Under the pieces are notes generated by a model. It saw nothing but the letters and a program-made list of their open reading frames with translations, made no database searches and had not been told where the DNA came from. A program made the position numbers and the translations under genes. Positions 24,298 to 32,725 of a stretch of 64,000 nt of DNA are shown one piece after another. Origin of the DNA: JALZDI01 sp035557095 (GTDB taxonomy: Bacteria; Actinomycetota; Actinomycetes; Propionibacteriales; Nocardioidaceae); contig DATMEB010000132.1 in assembly GCA_035557095.1 (NCBI GenBank), positions 10,129 through 74,128 on the forward strand, written 5' to 3'. How positions within the stretch are numbered: the stretch's first letter is position 1; the number at the start of each line of letters is the position of its first letter.

Positions 24298-25679
24298 CCC
24301 ACGATCTCGGCAACAGCCTCGGTGAGCCCCTGGTACGCCGCCACCGCCACGAAGACGGCGATGAGCCCGAGGGCGAGGTTGCCCTTCCAGGTGTTCACGT
24401 GGTCGCCCATGATCCCGCGCTTGTTCAGCATCATGATCATCCCGATGACGATCACCAGCAGGAACGGGGAGGTCAGCACGTGTGAGACGACCACGAGGAC
24501 GATGAAGCCGGGGGCCCCGGGCAGGGACCAGACCACGGCCGCCAGCCCCCACGCGATCATCACCTTGTAGATCGGGTCAGCGCTCGCTTCGTCTCCGTAC
24601 CGGCGCGCACGTGCCGGCCGGGTCACGTGTACTGCCTCCACGGTCATCTTGCCGAGCGCGAAGATGGAACCGGTGACGGTGGTCCAGGCCGCTCCCAGTA
24701 GTCCCAGGTAGAACAGGTACGGCCCGATCGGGCCGATGGCCGTGCCGAGCGCGTTGGCGATGTCGGAGGGGTCCTCGATGCCGCTGCCGTCGCCGTGGAT
24801 GACCTCGGCGCCGACTGCCCAGATGGACACGCCGAGGAACAGCACGATGAACGTGCCGAACAGCAGGTCGTACTGCTGCACGCGCCGGTGCGCCGGAGTG
24901 GTCCAGCCCTTCTCGCGCAGGAACTGCGGGTAGAACAGGTTGGCCATCGAGCCGAGGGTGGCCAGTACCAGGCTCGACGCGACCAGGCTGGAGTCGAACA
25001 GCCCCGACTGCGCCGGCAGGTCGAACGCGAAGCCCTGCACGAGCTCACCCCAGTCGATGCCGACGAGGGCGATCGCCAACACGAAGGACGCGACCATGAC
25101 CGCGAGGATGACCTTGAAGAGCTGCTCGATGAGCCGGTAGACGCCCTTGAAGGTCACCAGGAACACCGAGGCGGCACCCACGAGGGTCCACACGAACCGG
25201 GACGGGCCGCCGAACAGGCCCTCCAGCGCGACCCCCACCCCGCTGAGCGTGAAGGCCATCAGGATGTGGGTGTAGATGACGAACGAGATCATCATCAGCC
25301 AGCCGAAGGCCGGGTGGGTCCGGGCGAACCCACGCACCAGGCTGGGGTCGCGCTGCCGGTTGTAGAGGGGGTACTTCCCGAGGCTGTTCACGAACAGGAA
25401 CCGGAAGACCAGCGACAGCGGCAGCACCCACAGCAGTGCGTACCCGTAGTTGGCGCCGGCGACGGAGTTGTCCACCAGGTCGCCGGTTCCGACCCAGCTG
25501 AGCGCCACCACGATGCCCGGGCCGAACGACTTCACGTACCCCGCGAACGACCCCGCAACGGGGGCGGGCGACGTCACCTCCGTGGCAGAGGACGGGGGCA
25601 CCGGGATCCCGAAGTCGGGGACACCTCCACGGGTCTGGGTCGTCGTGCCAACCTCGGCCGAGTCTTCGGTCTGGGCCAT
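24294..25679 (-). CDS. Nramp-fold carrier lacking the metal-binding motifs
   Basis: A 461-residue, eleven-helix protein aligning with Nramp/MntH: GPGIVVALSWVGTGDLVDN for helix 1, then ANYGYALLWV. Where true Nramps have DPGN in helix 1 this protein has GTGD, and where helix 6 should have MPH it has ANL (LGSMANLFYPQFL). All first-shell metal ligands are therefore changed, and transition-metal transport is unlikely. AAGGAG lies before the ATG. It is divergent from a 2-hydroxyacid dehydrogenase across a region with a GntR-type operator, so it may carry the organic substrate of that pathway. Confidence 0.82.
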   Translation of the reverse strand: MAQTEDSAEVGTTTQTRGGVPDFGIPVPPSSATEVTSPAPVAGSFAGYVKSFGPGIVVALSWVGTGDLVDNSVAGANYGYALLWVLPLSLVFRFLFVNSLGKYPLYNRQRDPSLVRGFARTHPAFGWLMMISFVIYTHILMAFTLSGVGVALEGLFGGPSRFVWTLVGAASVFLVTFKGVYRLIEQLFKVILAVMVASFVLAIALVGIDWGELVQGFAFDLPAQSGLFDSSLVASSLVLATLGSMANLFYPQFLREKGWTTPAHRRVQQYDLLFGTFIVLFLGVSIWAVGAEVIHGDGSGIEDPSDIANALGTAIGPIGPYLFYLGLLGAAWTTVTGSIFALGKMTVEAVHVTRPARARRYGDEASADPIYKVMIAWGLAAVVWSLPGAPGFIVLVVVSHVLTSPFLLVIVIGMIMMLNKRGIMGDHVNTWKGNLALGLIAVFVAVAAYQGLTEAVAEIVG

Positions 25680-25742
25680 CGGTCACTCCTTCGTGCCCGC
25701 TCTCCGCGCTGCCGATGAGGCAGGGAGTGGACGGTGGTGAGG

Positions 25743-25764
25743 TTGGTATGCTGGTATACCGCAA
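25743..25764. promoter_or_regulatory. GGTATACC operator, divergent promoter (copy 1)
   Basis: GCTGGTATACCGCAA (25750-25764) matches 13 of 15 bases of GTTGGTATACCACAA in front of the GntR gene at 28221; a further half copy, TTGGTAT, lies at 25743-25749. The core octamer GGTATACC is a perfect palindrome and contains TATACC, a possible -10. The site lies between the Nramp-fold gene and the dehydrogenase gene (start 25792), placing both in the regulon of the FCD-GntR protein. Confidence 0.7.
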
Positions 25765-25791
25765 TCTCAGTCACAGGGGAAGGCCTCGTCG

Positions 25792-26724
25792 ATGACCGCT
25801 GCGGCTTCGGCCCGGATCGCGCTCGGACCCGACGGCGCCGACACCGGCACGGTGGCGGTCGTCGAGCAGGCCGGCGGTGAGGTCGTTGCCCTGGCCGACG
25901 CCGAGGCGCTGGTGTGGACGGTCTCGGACCCGACGGGCTTTCCGGCCGACCTGCCCGACGACATCCGCTGGGTGCAGCTGCCGTCGGCCGGCATCGAGGC
26001 CTGGCTCGCCCGGGGGCTGGTCGACACCAGGCGCACCTGGACCTCCGCTATCGGCGCCTACGCGCGACCGGTGGCCGAGCACGCGGTCGCCCTGCTGCTC
26101 GCCGGCCTGCGGCAGCTGCCCGCCGCTCTGGCCGCGGACACCTGGCGCAAGCATGAGCTGATGCCGGCGACCCGCACGCTTTCGGGAAGCCGGGTCGGCA
26201 TCTACGGAGCAGGCTCGATCGCGCGGGCGATGATCCCCGTCCTTGCCGCCCTCGGCGCAGAGACGGTGGCCGTGAACCGGTCGGGCCGGCCCGTGCCCGG
26301 CGCAGTCACGACGATGGCGGCCGCCGAGGCCGGCGGGTTCTGGGGCAGTGTCGACCACGTGCTGGTCGCCGCTCCGGCGACCAGCGAGACCCGTCACCTG
26401 GTGGGGGCGGCCGAGCTTGAGCAGATGCGCGGTCACGCCTGGCTGGTCAACGTCGCACGAGGGTCGCTGGTCGACACCGACGCGCTGCTGCCGGCCCTCG
26501 ACGCCGGGCGCATCGCCGGCGTCGCGCTGGACGTGACCGAGCCCGAGCCGTTGCCGCAGGGGCACTGGCTGTTCGGCCATCCCCGGGCGATCGTCACACC
26601 GCACATCGCCAACCCCGCGAGCACGCTGGTCCAGGGCTTGCACGACCGCATCTCCGAGAACGTCTCCCGCTTCGTGCGCGGAGAAGGGCTCGTGGGGATC
26701 GTCGACCTCGATTCCGGTTACTGA
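25792..26724 (+). CDS. D-isomer-specific 2-hydroxyacid dehydrogenase family protein
   Basis: A 310-residue NAD(P)-dependent enzyme interconverting a 2-oxoacid and a D-2-hydroxyacid. The nucleotide-binding motif is GSRVGIYGAGSIARAM. The catalytic Arg lies in LVNVARGSLVD, the Glu in LDVTEPEPLP, and the His in VTPHIANPAS. AGGGGAAGG lies upstream of the ATG. Residues after the NAD motif (VAVNRSGRP) suggest NADP preference. It begins a two-gene unit with the RraA-like aldolase, under the GGTATACC operator. Confidence 0.88.
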   Translation: MTAAASARIALGPDGADTGTVAVVEQAGGEVVALADAEALVWTVSDPTGFPADLPDDIRWVQLPSAGIEAWLARGLVDTRRTWTSAIGAYARPVAEHAVALLLAGLRQLPAALAADTWRKHELMPATRTLSGSRVGIYGAGSIARAMIPVLAALGAETVAVNRSGRPVPGAVTTMAAAEAGGFWGSVDHVLVAAPATSETRHLVGAAELEQMRGHAWLVNVARGSLVDTDALLPALDAGRIAGVALDVTEPEPLPQGHWLFGHPRAIVTPHIANPASTLVQGLHDRISENVSRFVRGEGLVGIVDLDSGY

Positions 26725-26759
26725 AGCCAGAGAACACACAGAGACGGGGTGCCACCGAC

Positions 26760-27494
26760 ATGACGACGGCAACGCGGAACGGGACGCCAGACGCTGCCCT
26801 GAGCGACCAGACGTGGGCACGCCTCGCCACGGTGAGCACGGCGACGGTGTCCACGCAGCTGATGGCCCGCGGTCTGCGGTCGGCGTTCATGATCGGGCCC
26901 CAGCGACTCAACCCCGACCAGCCGCGGATGGTGGGCGAGGCGTTCACCCTGCGGTGCATCCCCGCCCGCGAGGACATCGACGTGCTCTCGGTCTACTCCG
27001 ACTACGACCATCCGCAGCGGCGAGCGATCGAGCAGGCGCCGCCGGGGTCGGTGCTGGTCGTGGACGCGCGCGGCAAGACCAGGGCCGCCTCGCTCGGGCA
27101 CATCCTGGCGACCCGCTTCAAGAAGCGGGGCGGTGCCGGCATCGTCACCGATGGCGCGGTGCGCGACGCCGAGGGCTTCGAGCAGCTGGATCTGCCGACG
27201 TTCGCCGCCGGGTCCTCGCCGACGACCAACCTCGCGCAGCACCACGCAGTGGACCTGCAGGTACCCATCGGATGTGGCGAGGTGGCGGTCTATCCCGGAG
27301 ACGTCGTGATCGGAGACCGGGACGGGGTCGTCTGCATCCCGCGACACCTTGCCGAGGAGGTTGCGCGCGACGCCGCCGAGCAGGAGCGGCTCGAGGACTT
27401 CGTGCTGAGCCGGATCGAGGAGGGCCGCTCGCTGCGTGGCACCTACCCGCCCGACTCCGAGACGCGTGCGGAGTACGAGGCGCAGCGTGGTTAG
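26760..27494 (+). CDS. RraA-family aldolase/decarboxylase (HMG aldolase-like)
   Basis: A 244-residue RraA-fold protein. The family core is GHILATRFKKRGGAGIVTDG (split, with the substrate-binding Arg and Asp in GAVRDAEGF), followed by PIGCGEVAVYPGDVVIGDRDGV. Catalytic members are class II 4-hydroxy-4-methyl-2-oxoglutarate/4-carboxy-4-hydroxy-2-oxoadipate aldolases that also decarboxylate oxaloacetate. The RNase E inhibitor role is unlikely in this context. It lies 35 bases after the 2-hydroxyacid dehydrogenase and probably yields pyruvate from a hydroxy-oxo-acid. Confidence 0.82.
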   Translation: MTTATRNGTPDAALSDQTWARLATVSTATVSTQLMARGLRSAFMIGPQRLNPDQPRMVGEAFTLRCIPAREDIDVLSVYSDYDHPQRRAIEQAPPGSVLVVDARGKTRAASLGHILATRFKKRGGAGIVTDGAVRDAEGFEQLDLPTFAAGSSPTTNLAQHHAVDLQVPIGCGEVAVYPGDVVIGDRDGVVCIPRHLAEEVARDAAEQERLEDFVLSRIEEGRSLRGTYPPDSETRAEYEAQRG

Positions 27495-27503
27495 TGCCCC
27501 GGC

Positions 27504-27521
27504 CCTAGCCCCGGCGCTAGG
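27504..27521. terminator. Small hairpin between convergent genes
   Basis: CCTAGC (27504-27509), six bases, GCTAGG (27516-27521) forms a perfect six-base dyad between the RraA-like gene and the end of the GntR gene, whose stop codon lies within it. There is no T-run, so only weak bidirectional termination is suggested. Confidence 0.3.
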
Positions 27522-28221
27522 TGCGGTTCGCCGGCTCGTCGGCCGCGATCCGCTCGAGGGAGTGGCTGATGTGGCTGTGCATGAGCTGCGCGGTCTCGTC
27601 GGCCTTGCCGGCTCCGGCCAGCCGCAGCATCTCCCGGTGCTCCTCGTGCTCGGCCCCGGCGGTCATCCTGATCTCCCAGAACACGTTCAGGGTCGCCAGC
27701 GCGGTGAGGTCCTGCATGGCGTCGAGGGTCGCCACCACCAACGGGTTCGAGCAGGGGGAGTACAGCGCGCGGTGGAACTGCCGGTTCGCCAGGGCCATCG
27801 CCGTCCAGTCCTCGGCGGCGAGATGCGTGGAGCCCTGCGCGCACAGCCACTCGGCCGCCGAGACGTCGATCCGACCGGATCGGATCGACTGTGCCGTCGC
27901 CCACGGCTCGAGCAGGACGCGCTGCTCGTACACGTGCCGCGCGTCCGCGCGCGTCATGCGGCGTACCCGCACTCCGCGGTTGCGGGTCGGGGTCACCAGG
28001 CCGGAGTTGCTCAGCTGGATCAGTGCCTCACGCACCGGTGTCTTCGAGACGCCCAGCTGCTCGGCGATGCGTCGCTCCACGAGTACCTCGTCCGCGGCCA
28101 GCCGACCGGACAGAATCGCCTCGCGCATCGACGAGGCCACCAGGTCGGTCTGCGTCGTGGGCCTGCCCAGCGGCGGGAGCAGCGACGGCGCCTGCGGCAG
28201 CAGGCTCTCGTTGAACGGCAT
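27517..28221 (-). CDS. GntR-family regulator, FCD subfamily
   Basis: A 234-residue regulator: winged HTH (about 28-92; VERRIAEQLGVSKTPVREAL) and an FCD domain with EQRVLLEPWA, LANRQFHRALY and the C-terminal His pair in LMHSHISHSLERI. The ATG at 28221 lies eight bases from the GGTATACC palindrome and has no Shine-Dalgarno sequence. If TATACC acts as -10, the transcript would start at or next to the A of ATG (leaderless). The same motif precedes the dehydrogenase and aldolase operons, so this protein probably represses all three units and itself. Confidence 0.87.
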   Translation of the reverse strand: MPFNESLLPQAPSLLPPLGRPTTQTDLVASSMREAILSGRLAADEVLVERRIAEQLGVSKTPVREALIQLSNSGLVTPTRNRGVRVRRMTRADARHVYEQRVLLEPWATAQSIRSGRIDVSAAEWLCAQGSTHLAAEDWTAMALANRQFHRALYSPCSNPLVVATLDAMQDLTALATLNVFWEIRMTAGAEHEEHREMLRLAGAGKADETAQLMHSHISHSLERIAADEPANRT

Positions 28222-28223
28222 CG

Positions 28224-28240
28224 TTGTTGGTATACCACAA
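28224..28240. promoter_or_regulatory. GGTATACC operator, divergent promoter (copy 2)
   Basis: TTGTTGGTATACCACAA holds the perfect octamer GGTATACC (28229-28236), flanked by TTGT and ACAA arms that are complementary with one extra T on the left. It lies between the GntR gene and the DHDPS-fold aldolase gene. The 15-base block from 28226 matches the site at 25750 at 13 positions. Two near-identical sites in one neighbourhood, one next to a GntR gene, make this the likely operator of that regulator. Confidence 0.7.
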
Positions 28241-28282
28241 CACCACGCGCAGGCCGGTCGCTTCGAAGGGCAGGAGGTCGCG

Positions 28283-29218
28283 ATGAGCGCGGAGCTCGGT
28301 GAGCTGCGGACGTTGCTGCAGGACGTGGTCGCCATCCCGGTCACGCCGTTCGGGTCGAACGGCGGCATCGCCGAGGCGACGTTTCGTTCCCTGGTGGAGC
28401 GGATGGCCCACGCCGGCATCTCGGTACTCACGGCCGGTGGCAACACCGGGGAGTACTACGCGTTGAGTGCGGCCGAACGGCGGCGGGTCGTCGAGCTGAC
28501 GGTGCAGGCGGCGCCGGGAGCAACGGTGGTCGCCGGCGTCGGTCTCGACCTGACCACGGCGATCGCCGAGGCGCAAGCTGCCCGGGCCGCCGGTGCGCAC
28601 TGCCTGATGGTGCATCAGCCGGTGCACCCGTTCCGGTCCGTGCAGGGCTGGGTCGACTACCACGCTGCGATCGCCCGCTCCGTGCCTGGCCTCGCCCTGA
28701 TCCCCTACGTCAAGGACGACCGGATCGATGCGGCGGCGATCCACGCGCTGGCGGCCGCGTGTCCCGCGTTGGTGGCGGTCAAGTACGCCGTGCCGGACGC
28801 GGTCAGGTTCGCCGCGCTGGTCGAGGACACCGCGTCGCTGGAGCTGGTGTGGCTGTGCGGACTGGCCGAGTACTGGGCGCCGTTCTTCGCTGTCGGCGGC
28901 AGCCAGGGGTTCACTTCCGGACTCACGACCATCGACCCGCCACGCAGCCGAGGTTTGTTGGCGGCCCTGCGCTCGGGTGACCACGCCGCGGCCCGCGAGC
29001 AGTGGAGCCAGATCCGCCGGTTCGAGGAGCTGCGCGCCGCCCAGGGCTCGCAGCACAACGTCTCCGTGGTCAAGGAGGCGCTCGCCCAGCTGGGACTGTG
29101 CGAACGCACGGTCCGGCCCCCGCTCTCGGAGGTGCCGGCGTCGACGGCTGACGAGGTCGCCGCGATCCTGCACCGCTGGGGAATACCTGGGCGGGCGGCG
29201 GCCGGGAAGAGCGCCTGA
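28283..29218 (+). CDS. DHDPS-family aldolase (Schiff-base class I)
   Basis: A 311-residue TIM-barrel aldolase of the dihydrodipicolinate synthase/N-acetylneuraminate lyase family. It has GGNTGEYYALSAAER (the GNxGE phosphate/carboxylate loop), Tyr in LIPYVKDD, and the Schiff-base Lys in LVAVKYAVPD. KDG aldolase and 5-keto-4-deoxyglucarate dehydratase are closer in style than true DapA, since a lone catabolic copy follows a GntR operator. AGGAGGT is placed ideally before the ATG. It is co-oriented with a TPP enzyme that could act on the released 2-oxoacid. Confidence 0.85.
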   Translation: MSAELGELRTLLQDVVAIPVTPFGSNGGIAEATFRSLVERMAHAGISVLTAGGNTGEYYALSAAERRRVVELTVQAAPGATVVAGVGLDLTTAIAEAQAARAAGAHCLMVHQPVHPFRSVQGWVDYHAAIARSVPGLALIPYVKDDRIDAAAIHALAAACPALVAVKYAVPDAVRFAALVEDTASLELVWLCGLAEYWAPFFAVGGSQGFTSGLTTIDPPRSRGLLAALRSGDHAAAREQWSQIRRFEELRAAQGSQHNVSVVKEALAQLGLCERTVRPPLSEVPASTADEVAAILHRWGIPGRAAAGKSA

Positions 29219-29284
29219 ACGATGATCGAGGGCAAGAGTGCCGGATCGCCGATGCGGCGAACAGGGACGAGAGGAAGCCGAGTC

Positions 29285-30895
29285 GTGGACGACAGTCGTC
29301 TGGGTGGCCATGTGGTCGTCGAGCAGTTGCTGGAGCTGGGAGCGGACCTCGCGTTCGGTGTACCCGGCGAGAGCTACCTCGCCGTCCTCGACGGGTTGTA
29401 CGACCACTCGGATCGGTTCCGGTTCGTCGTCACCAGGCACGAAGGCGGAGCCGCGATGATGGCGGCCGCCCACGGAAAGCTCACCGGCCGACCCGGCGTC
29501 GCGATGGTGACGCGGGGGCCGGGTGCCACCAACGCCAGCATCGGCGTGCACATCGCCAGCCAGGACGCCAGCCCGATGCTGCTGCTCGTCGGCCAGGTGC
29601 CGACGACCAAGCTCGGTCGCCGCTCGTTCCAGGAGGTCGACTACCGCGCGATGTTCGGGCCGTTGGCCAAGGACGTCGTCCAGGTCGAGCTGGCAGACCG
29701 CATCCCCGAGCTCGTCGCCCGGGCGTACGGCATCGCCACCTCCGGCGAGCCCGGACCCGTCGTGGTCGCGCTGCCCGAGGACGTCCTGATGGCCTCGACG
29801 AGGGTCCCGCTGGCGGCTCCGTCGCCCACACCGTCCTTCGCCGTGGACGACAACGACGTCGCGCGGGTCGTCGAGCGCCTGGACCGTGCGCGTCGCCCGC
29901 TGGTCGTGGTGGGCGGCTCGCGGTGGACGCCGGACGCGGTCGAGTGGCTCCAGGCGTTCGCGGAGGGCGGCTCCCTGCCGGTGGCCACCGCGACTCGCAA
30001 CCAGGACCTGATCGACAACGACTCGCCCGTCCACGTGGGGACACTCGGCCTGCGCACGACGCCTGGCCTGCCGCAGCTCGCGGCCGAGGCCGACGTCGTC
30101 CTGCTCATCGGAAGCAGGCCCGACGGCCTGACCACCGAGGACGGGGACTGGCTGACGGCGCCCCAGCCCGACCAGGCCCTCCTGCACGTGCACCCGGGTC
30201 CGGACGTCCTGAACAGCGTCTACCGGGCCGACATGGCGCTCGTGGCCGACCCGCCGGCCTTCCTGGAGACGCTGGTGAAGCGGCCGGTCCGCACCTCGGC
30301 AGACCGTGACTGGCTGGAACGGCTGCGGGCCAACCTCAAGGTCGCGGCCGACACGCCCGCGGCCGGCGGCGACCCCGAGCCGTTCATGTCGGTGCTCAAC
30401 GAACGGGTCTCCGCTGACGCCGTCGTGACTGCCGGAGCCGGTGCCTACACCGTCTGGCACCAGCGCTTCCACCGTTACGTCCGGTTTCCCTCGCAGCTGG
30501 CCAGCCAGTCCGGGGCGATGGGGTACGGCCTGCCCGCCGCCATCGCGGCCAAGCTGGCCGACCCGCGCCGGGAGGTGGTGGCCTTCGCAGGTGACGGGTG
30601 CTTCGCGATGACGGGTCAGGAGCTGTCGACCGCTGCCCGGTACGGCCTCGACATCACGGTGGTCGTGGTCAACAACGAGGTCTACGGCACCATCCGCGGC
30701 CATCAGCAGCGGGTCTTTCCCGGTCGTCCCAGCGGCACCGGCCTGGAGAACCCCGACTTCGCCGCGCTGGCGCGTGCCCACGGCGCCTACGGCGCGACGG
30801 CGAGCACCCCGGCAGAGTTCGCCGCCGCCCTCGACGGTCGGCCGAACGACGGCCGGACCCCCTCCCTGATCGAGGTGCGGTTCCCCTACACATGA
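29285..30895 (+). CDS. Thiamine-diphosphate enzyme, acetolactate synthase-like
   Basis: About 536 residues with the three domains of the acetolactate synthase/benzoylformate decarboxylase family. The catalytic Glu is in FGVPGESYLAVLDGL. The TPP/Mg motif runs from AGDGCFAMTGQEL to VVNNEVYGTI, and GPGATNASIG is the usual PYR-domain segment. Regulatory-subunit partners are absent, suggesting a catabolic decarboxylase or ligase. GTG 29285 is chosen because AGAGGA lies upstream and the conserved fold starts seven residues later; ATG 29222, four bases after the aldolase stop, would add 21 Arg/Ser/Gly-rich residues and remains possible. Confidence 0.85.
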   Translation: MDDSRLGGHVVVEQLLELGADLAFGVPGESYLAVLDGLYDHSDRFRFVVTRHEGGAAMMAAAHGKLTGRPGVAMVTRGPGATNASIGVHIASQDASPMLLLVGQVPTTKLGRRSFQEVDYRAMFGPLAKDVVQVELADRIPELVARAYGIATSGEPGPVVVALPEDVLMASTRVPLAAPSPTPSFAVDDNDVARVVERLDRARRPLVVVGGSRWTPDAVEWLQAFAEGGSLPVATATRNQDLIDNDSPVHVGTLGLRTTPGLPQLAAEADVVLLIGSRPDGLTTEDGDWLTAPQPDQALLHVHPGPDVLNSVYRADMALVADPPAFLETLVKRPVRTSADRDWLERLRANLKVAADTPAAGGDPEPFMSVLNERVSADAVVTAGAGAYTVWHQRFHRYVRFPSQLASQSGAMGYGLPAAIAAKLADPRREVVAFAGDGCFAMTGQELSTAARYGLDITVVVVNNEVYGTIRGHQQRVFPGRPSGTGLENPDFAALARAHGAYGATASTPAEFAAALDGRPNDGRTPSLIEVRFPYT

Positions 30896-30925
30896 CGTGT
30901 GCGCGACCGTCCCGGCGCAGCCGGA

Positions 30926-31924
30926 TCAGCCCCCGATGAAGCCCTTCTTCTGCAACCACGTCTGAGCAGCGTCCTCGGGTTGCAGGCCCTCGATGTCGAC
31001 CTCGGCGTTGAGCTGCTGGATGGCTTCCTCGTCGAGCTGGGCGGCGATGGGGTTCATGACCTTGGCGATGTCGGGGTTCTTGGCCAGGACGTCCTTGTTG
31101 ACGGTCACGGCGGGGTTGTAGACGGGGAAGAAGTGCTTGTCGTCCTCCAGGATCGTGAGGTCGAGTGACTGGATGCGGCCGTCGACCGAGGTCATGTCGC
31201 CGAAGTTGCACGGGTCGCTCTTGGAGACCGCCTGCGGGATCGCGCCCTCGGCGATGGTGGACACGGAGCTCGCCGGAAGGGCGAAGCCGTACTTCTTCTC
31301 CAGGCCGGGGAGGCCGTCGTTGCGTGCCTCGAACTCGGTGTTCACGCACATCGACGCCTGAGCGGGGTCGGAGTTGGCGAGCTTCGCGTAGTCGGACAGC
31401 GTGCTGACATCGAGCTTCTGCGCCACGGAGCTGGCCACCGCGATCGCGTAGGTGCTGTTGTACTTGGCGGGGTCGAGCCACTCGAGATCGTTCTCGGCCA
31501 GGTCCTCGCGGGCGACGGCGTTGTACTGCCTGGTCGCGTCCGGCACCGGGTCGGTGTGCTTGAGGTAGCCGATCCAGGCGGTGCCGGTGTACTCCCAGTA
31601 GAGGTCGATCTCGCCGGAGGTCAGTGCGGTGCGGGTGGTGTCGCTACCGGACAGCCCGCAGCTGCGTTCGATGTCCGCGCCGGCCGACTCCAGTGCCTGC
31701 GCGGTGATCTCGCAGAGGATCAGCTGCTCGGTGAACTCCTTCGACCCCACGGTGATGGTCGCCCCGTCGAGCGACGCGTCCTTCGCCAGGCTGCCGGCCT
31801 CGGCGGTCGTCGTCTCGCTGTCGAGGGCGCAGCCGGTGAGGAGCAGGCCGAGCGAGGCGACCGCGGTGGCGGTCCCCAGCAGTGGCTTCCGCAGGTTCGG
31901 GAGTCGGTTCACGAGGGGTGACAT
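30926..31924 (-). CDS. Quaternary-amine ABC importer, binding lipoprotein (OpuBC/OsmF class)
   Basis: A 332-residue lipoprotein: basic N-terminus, hydrophobic core and lipobox LLTGC with C32 as the lipid-modified residue. The mature domain has the OpuAC-class hallmarks TVGSKEFTEQLILCEI near its start and DLYWEYTGTAW, which supplies aromatic residues for a cation-pi cage around a trimethylammonium group. AAAGGAA lies seven bases before the ATG. It is the last gene of a five-gene operon, 15 bases after a permease. Glycine betaine, choline or carnitine-like ligands are expected; the head amidohydrolase suggests an amidated derivative. Confidence 0.9.
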   Translation of the reverse strand: MSPLVNRLPNLRKPLLGTATAVASLGLLLTGCALDSETTTAEAGSLAKDASLDGATITVGSKEFTEQLILCEITAQALESAGADIERSCGLSGSDTTRTALTSGEIDLYWEYTGTAWIGYLKHTDPVPDATRQYNAVAREDLAENDLEWLDPAKYNSTYAIAVASSVAQKLDVSTLSDYAKLANSDPAQASMCVNTEFEARNDGLPGLEKKYGFALPASSVSTIAEGAIPQAVSKSDPCNFGDMTSVDGRIQSLDLTILEDDKHFFPVYNPAVTVNKDVLAKNPDIAKVMNPIAAQLDEEAIQQLNAEVDIEGLQPEDAAQTWLQKKGFIGG

Positions 31925-31939
31925 GGGCAGATTCCTTTC

Positions 31940-32725
31940 CTAGAGCCCGCGGGGCCGCAGGACGCGTTCGGCGAGTCCGGCCAGCCAGTCGATGGCGAGT
32001 GCGAGGGCGGCGGTGAGGGCGCCCCCGGTGAGCAGGACCGGCATCCGGTCGAGCGCGATGCCTGTCTCGATGAGGTTTCCGAGGCCGCCGGCGTTGGTGT
32101 ACGTCGCGAGCGCCGCGCTGCCGACGTTGAGGATGAGAGCGACCCGGACACCGGCCAGGATCACCGGCACGGCCAGCGGCAGCTCGACACGGAACAGCAC
32201 GACGGTCTTGGACAACCCCATGCCGCGCGCGGCCTCGATCAGCGATGGGTCGACCGCGGTGAGGCCGACCATGGTGTTGCGCAGGACAGACAGGAACGAG
32301 ATCGCCACCAGCGCGATGATCGCCATCTCGAAGCCGAAGCCGAACCAGATCGCGAGCAGCGCGAGGATGCCGATCGACGGCACCGCCTGCCCGAGGTTGG
32401 CCAGGGGGAGCACGAGTATCGACGCATGGCGCAGTCGCGGACGGGTGAGCAGCACCCCGAGCGGCACGGCGATGAGGATCACCAGTGCGCTGGACACGGC
32501 CACGAGCTGGAGGTGCTCGACGAGCCGGTTGGTGATCTCCTGCCGGTTGATCTCGCGGCGCTCGATGTCGTCGAGCGACTGGTTGTTCAGGTAGGCGTAC
32601 AGCGCACCCAGCACGACAAGCAGCAGGGCAGGTGTGAAGACGAGGTCGAAGACGAAGCCGACGCCGCTGCGCTCCCGCTGCGGGGCAGCGGTCGTGCGCG
32701 TGGGGGAACCGACGAGCTGTGTCAT
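31940..32725 (-). CDS. Quaternary-amine ABC importer permease 1 (OpuBB class)
   Basis: A 261-residue permease with an N-terminal helix, a loop containing a possible amphipathic stretch (IERREINRQEITNRLVEHLQ) and five further helices. The binding-protein-dependent transport loop is EAARGMGLSKTVVLFRVELPL, closely matching the second permease of the same operon (EAARGMGLSVRRRMLVVRVPL). The start overlaps the ATPase stop (ATGA), so the subunits are made together. The two permeases form a heterodimer, as in OpuB/OpuC and OsmWY systems. Confidence 0.92.
   Translation of the reverse strand: MTQLVGSPTRTTAAPQRERSGVGFVFDLVFTPALLLVVLGALYAYLNNQSLDDIERREINRQEITNRLVEHLQLVAVSSALVILIAVPLGVLLTRPRLRHASILVLPLANLGQAVPSIGILALLAIWFGFGFEMAIIALVAISFLSVLRNTMVGLTAVDPSLIEAARGMGLSKTVVLFRVELPLAVPVILAGVRVALILNVGSAALATYTNAGGLGNLIETGIALDRMPVLLTGGALTAALALAIDWLAGLAERVLRPRGL

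Noticed and set aside
28028..30781. A 917-codon open frame on the minus strand opposite the aldolase and TPP genes
   Set aside because: It is a GC-rich shadow: the translation is Arg/Gly/His-rich without domains, while both opposite-strand genes have full catalytic motifs and ribosome sites.
30912..30924. CCGGC-GCA-GCCGG hairpin between convergent genes as a terminator
   Set aside because: The five-base stem is too short to separate from chance in GC-rich DNA and has no T-run.
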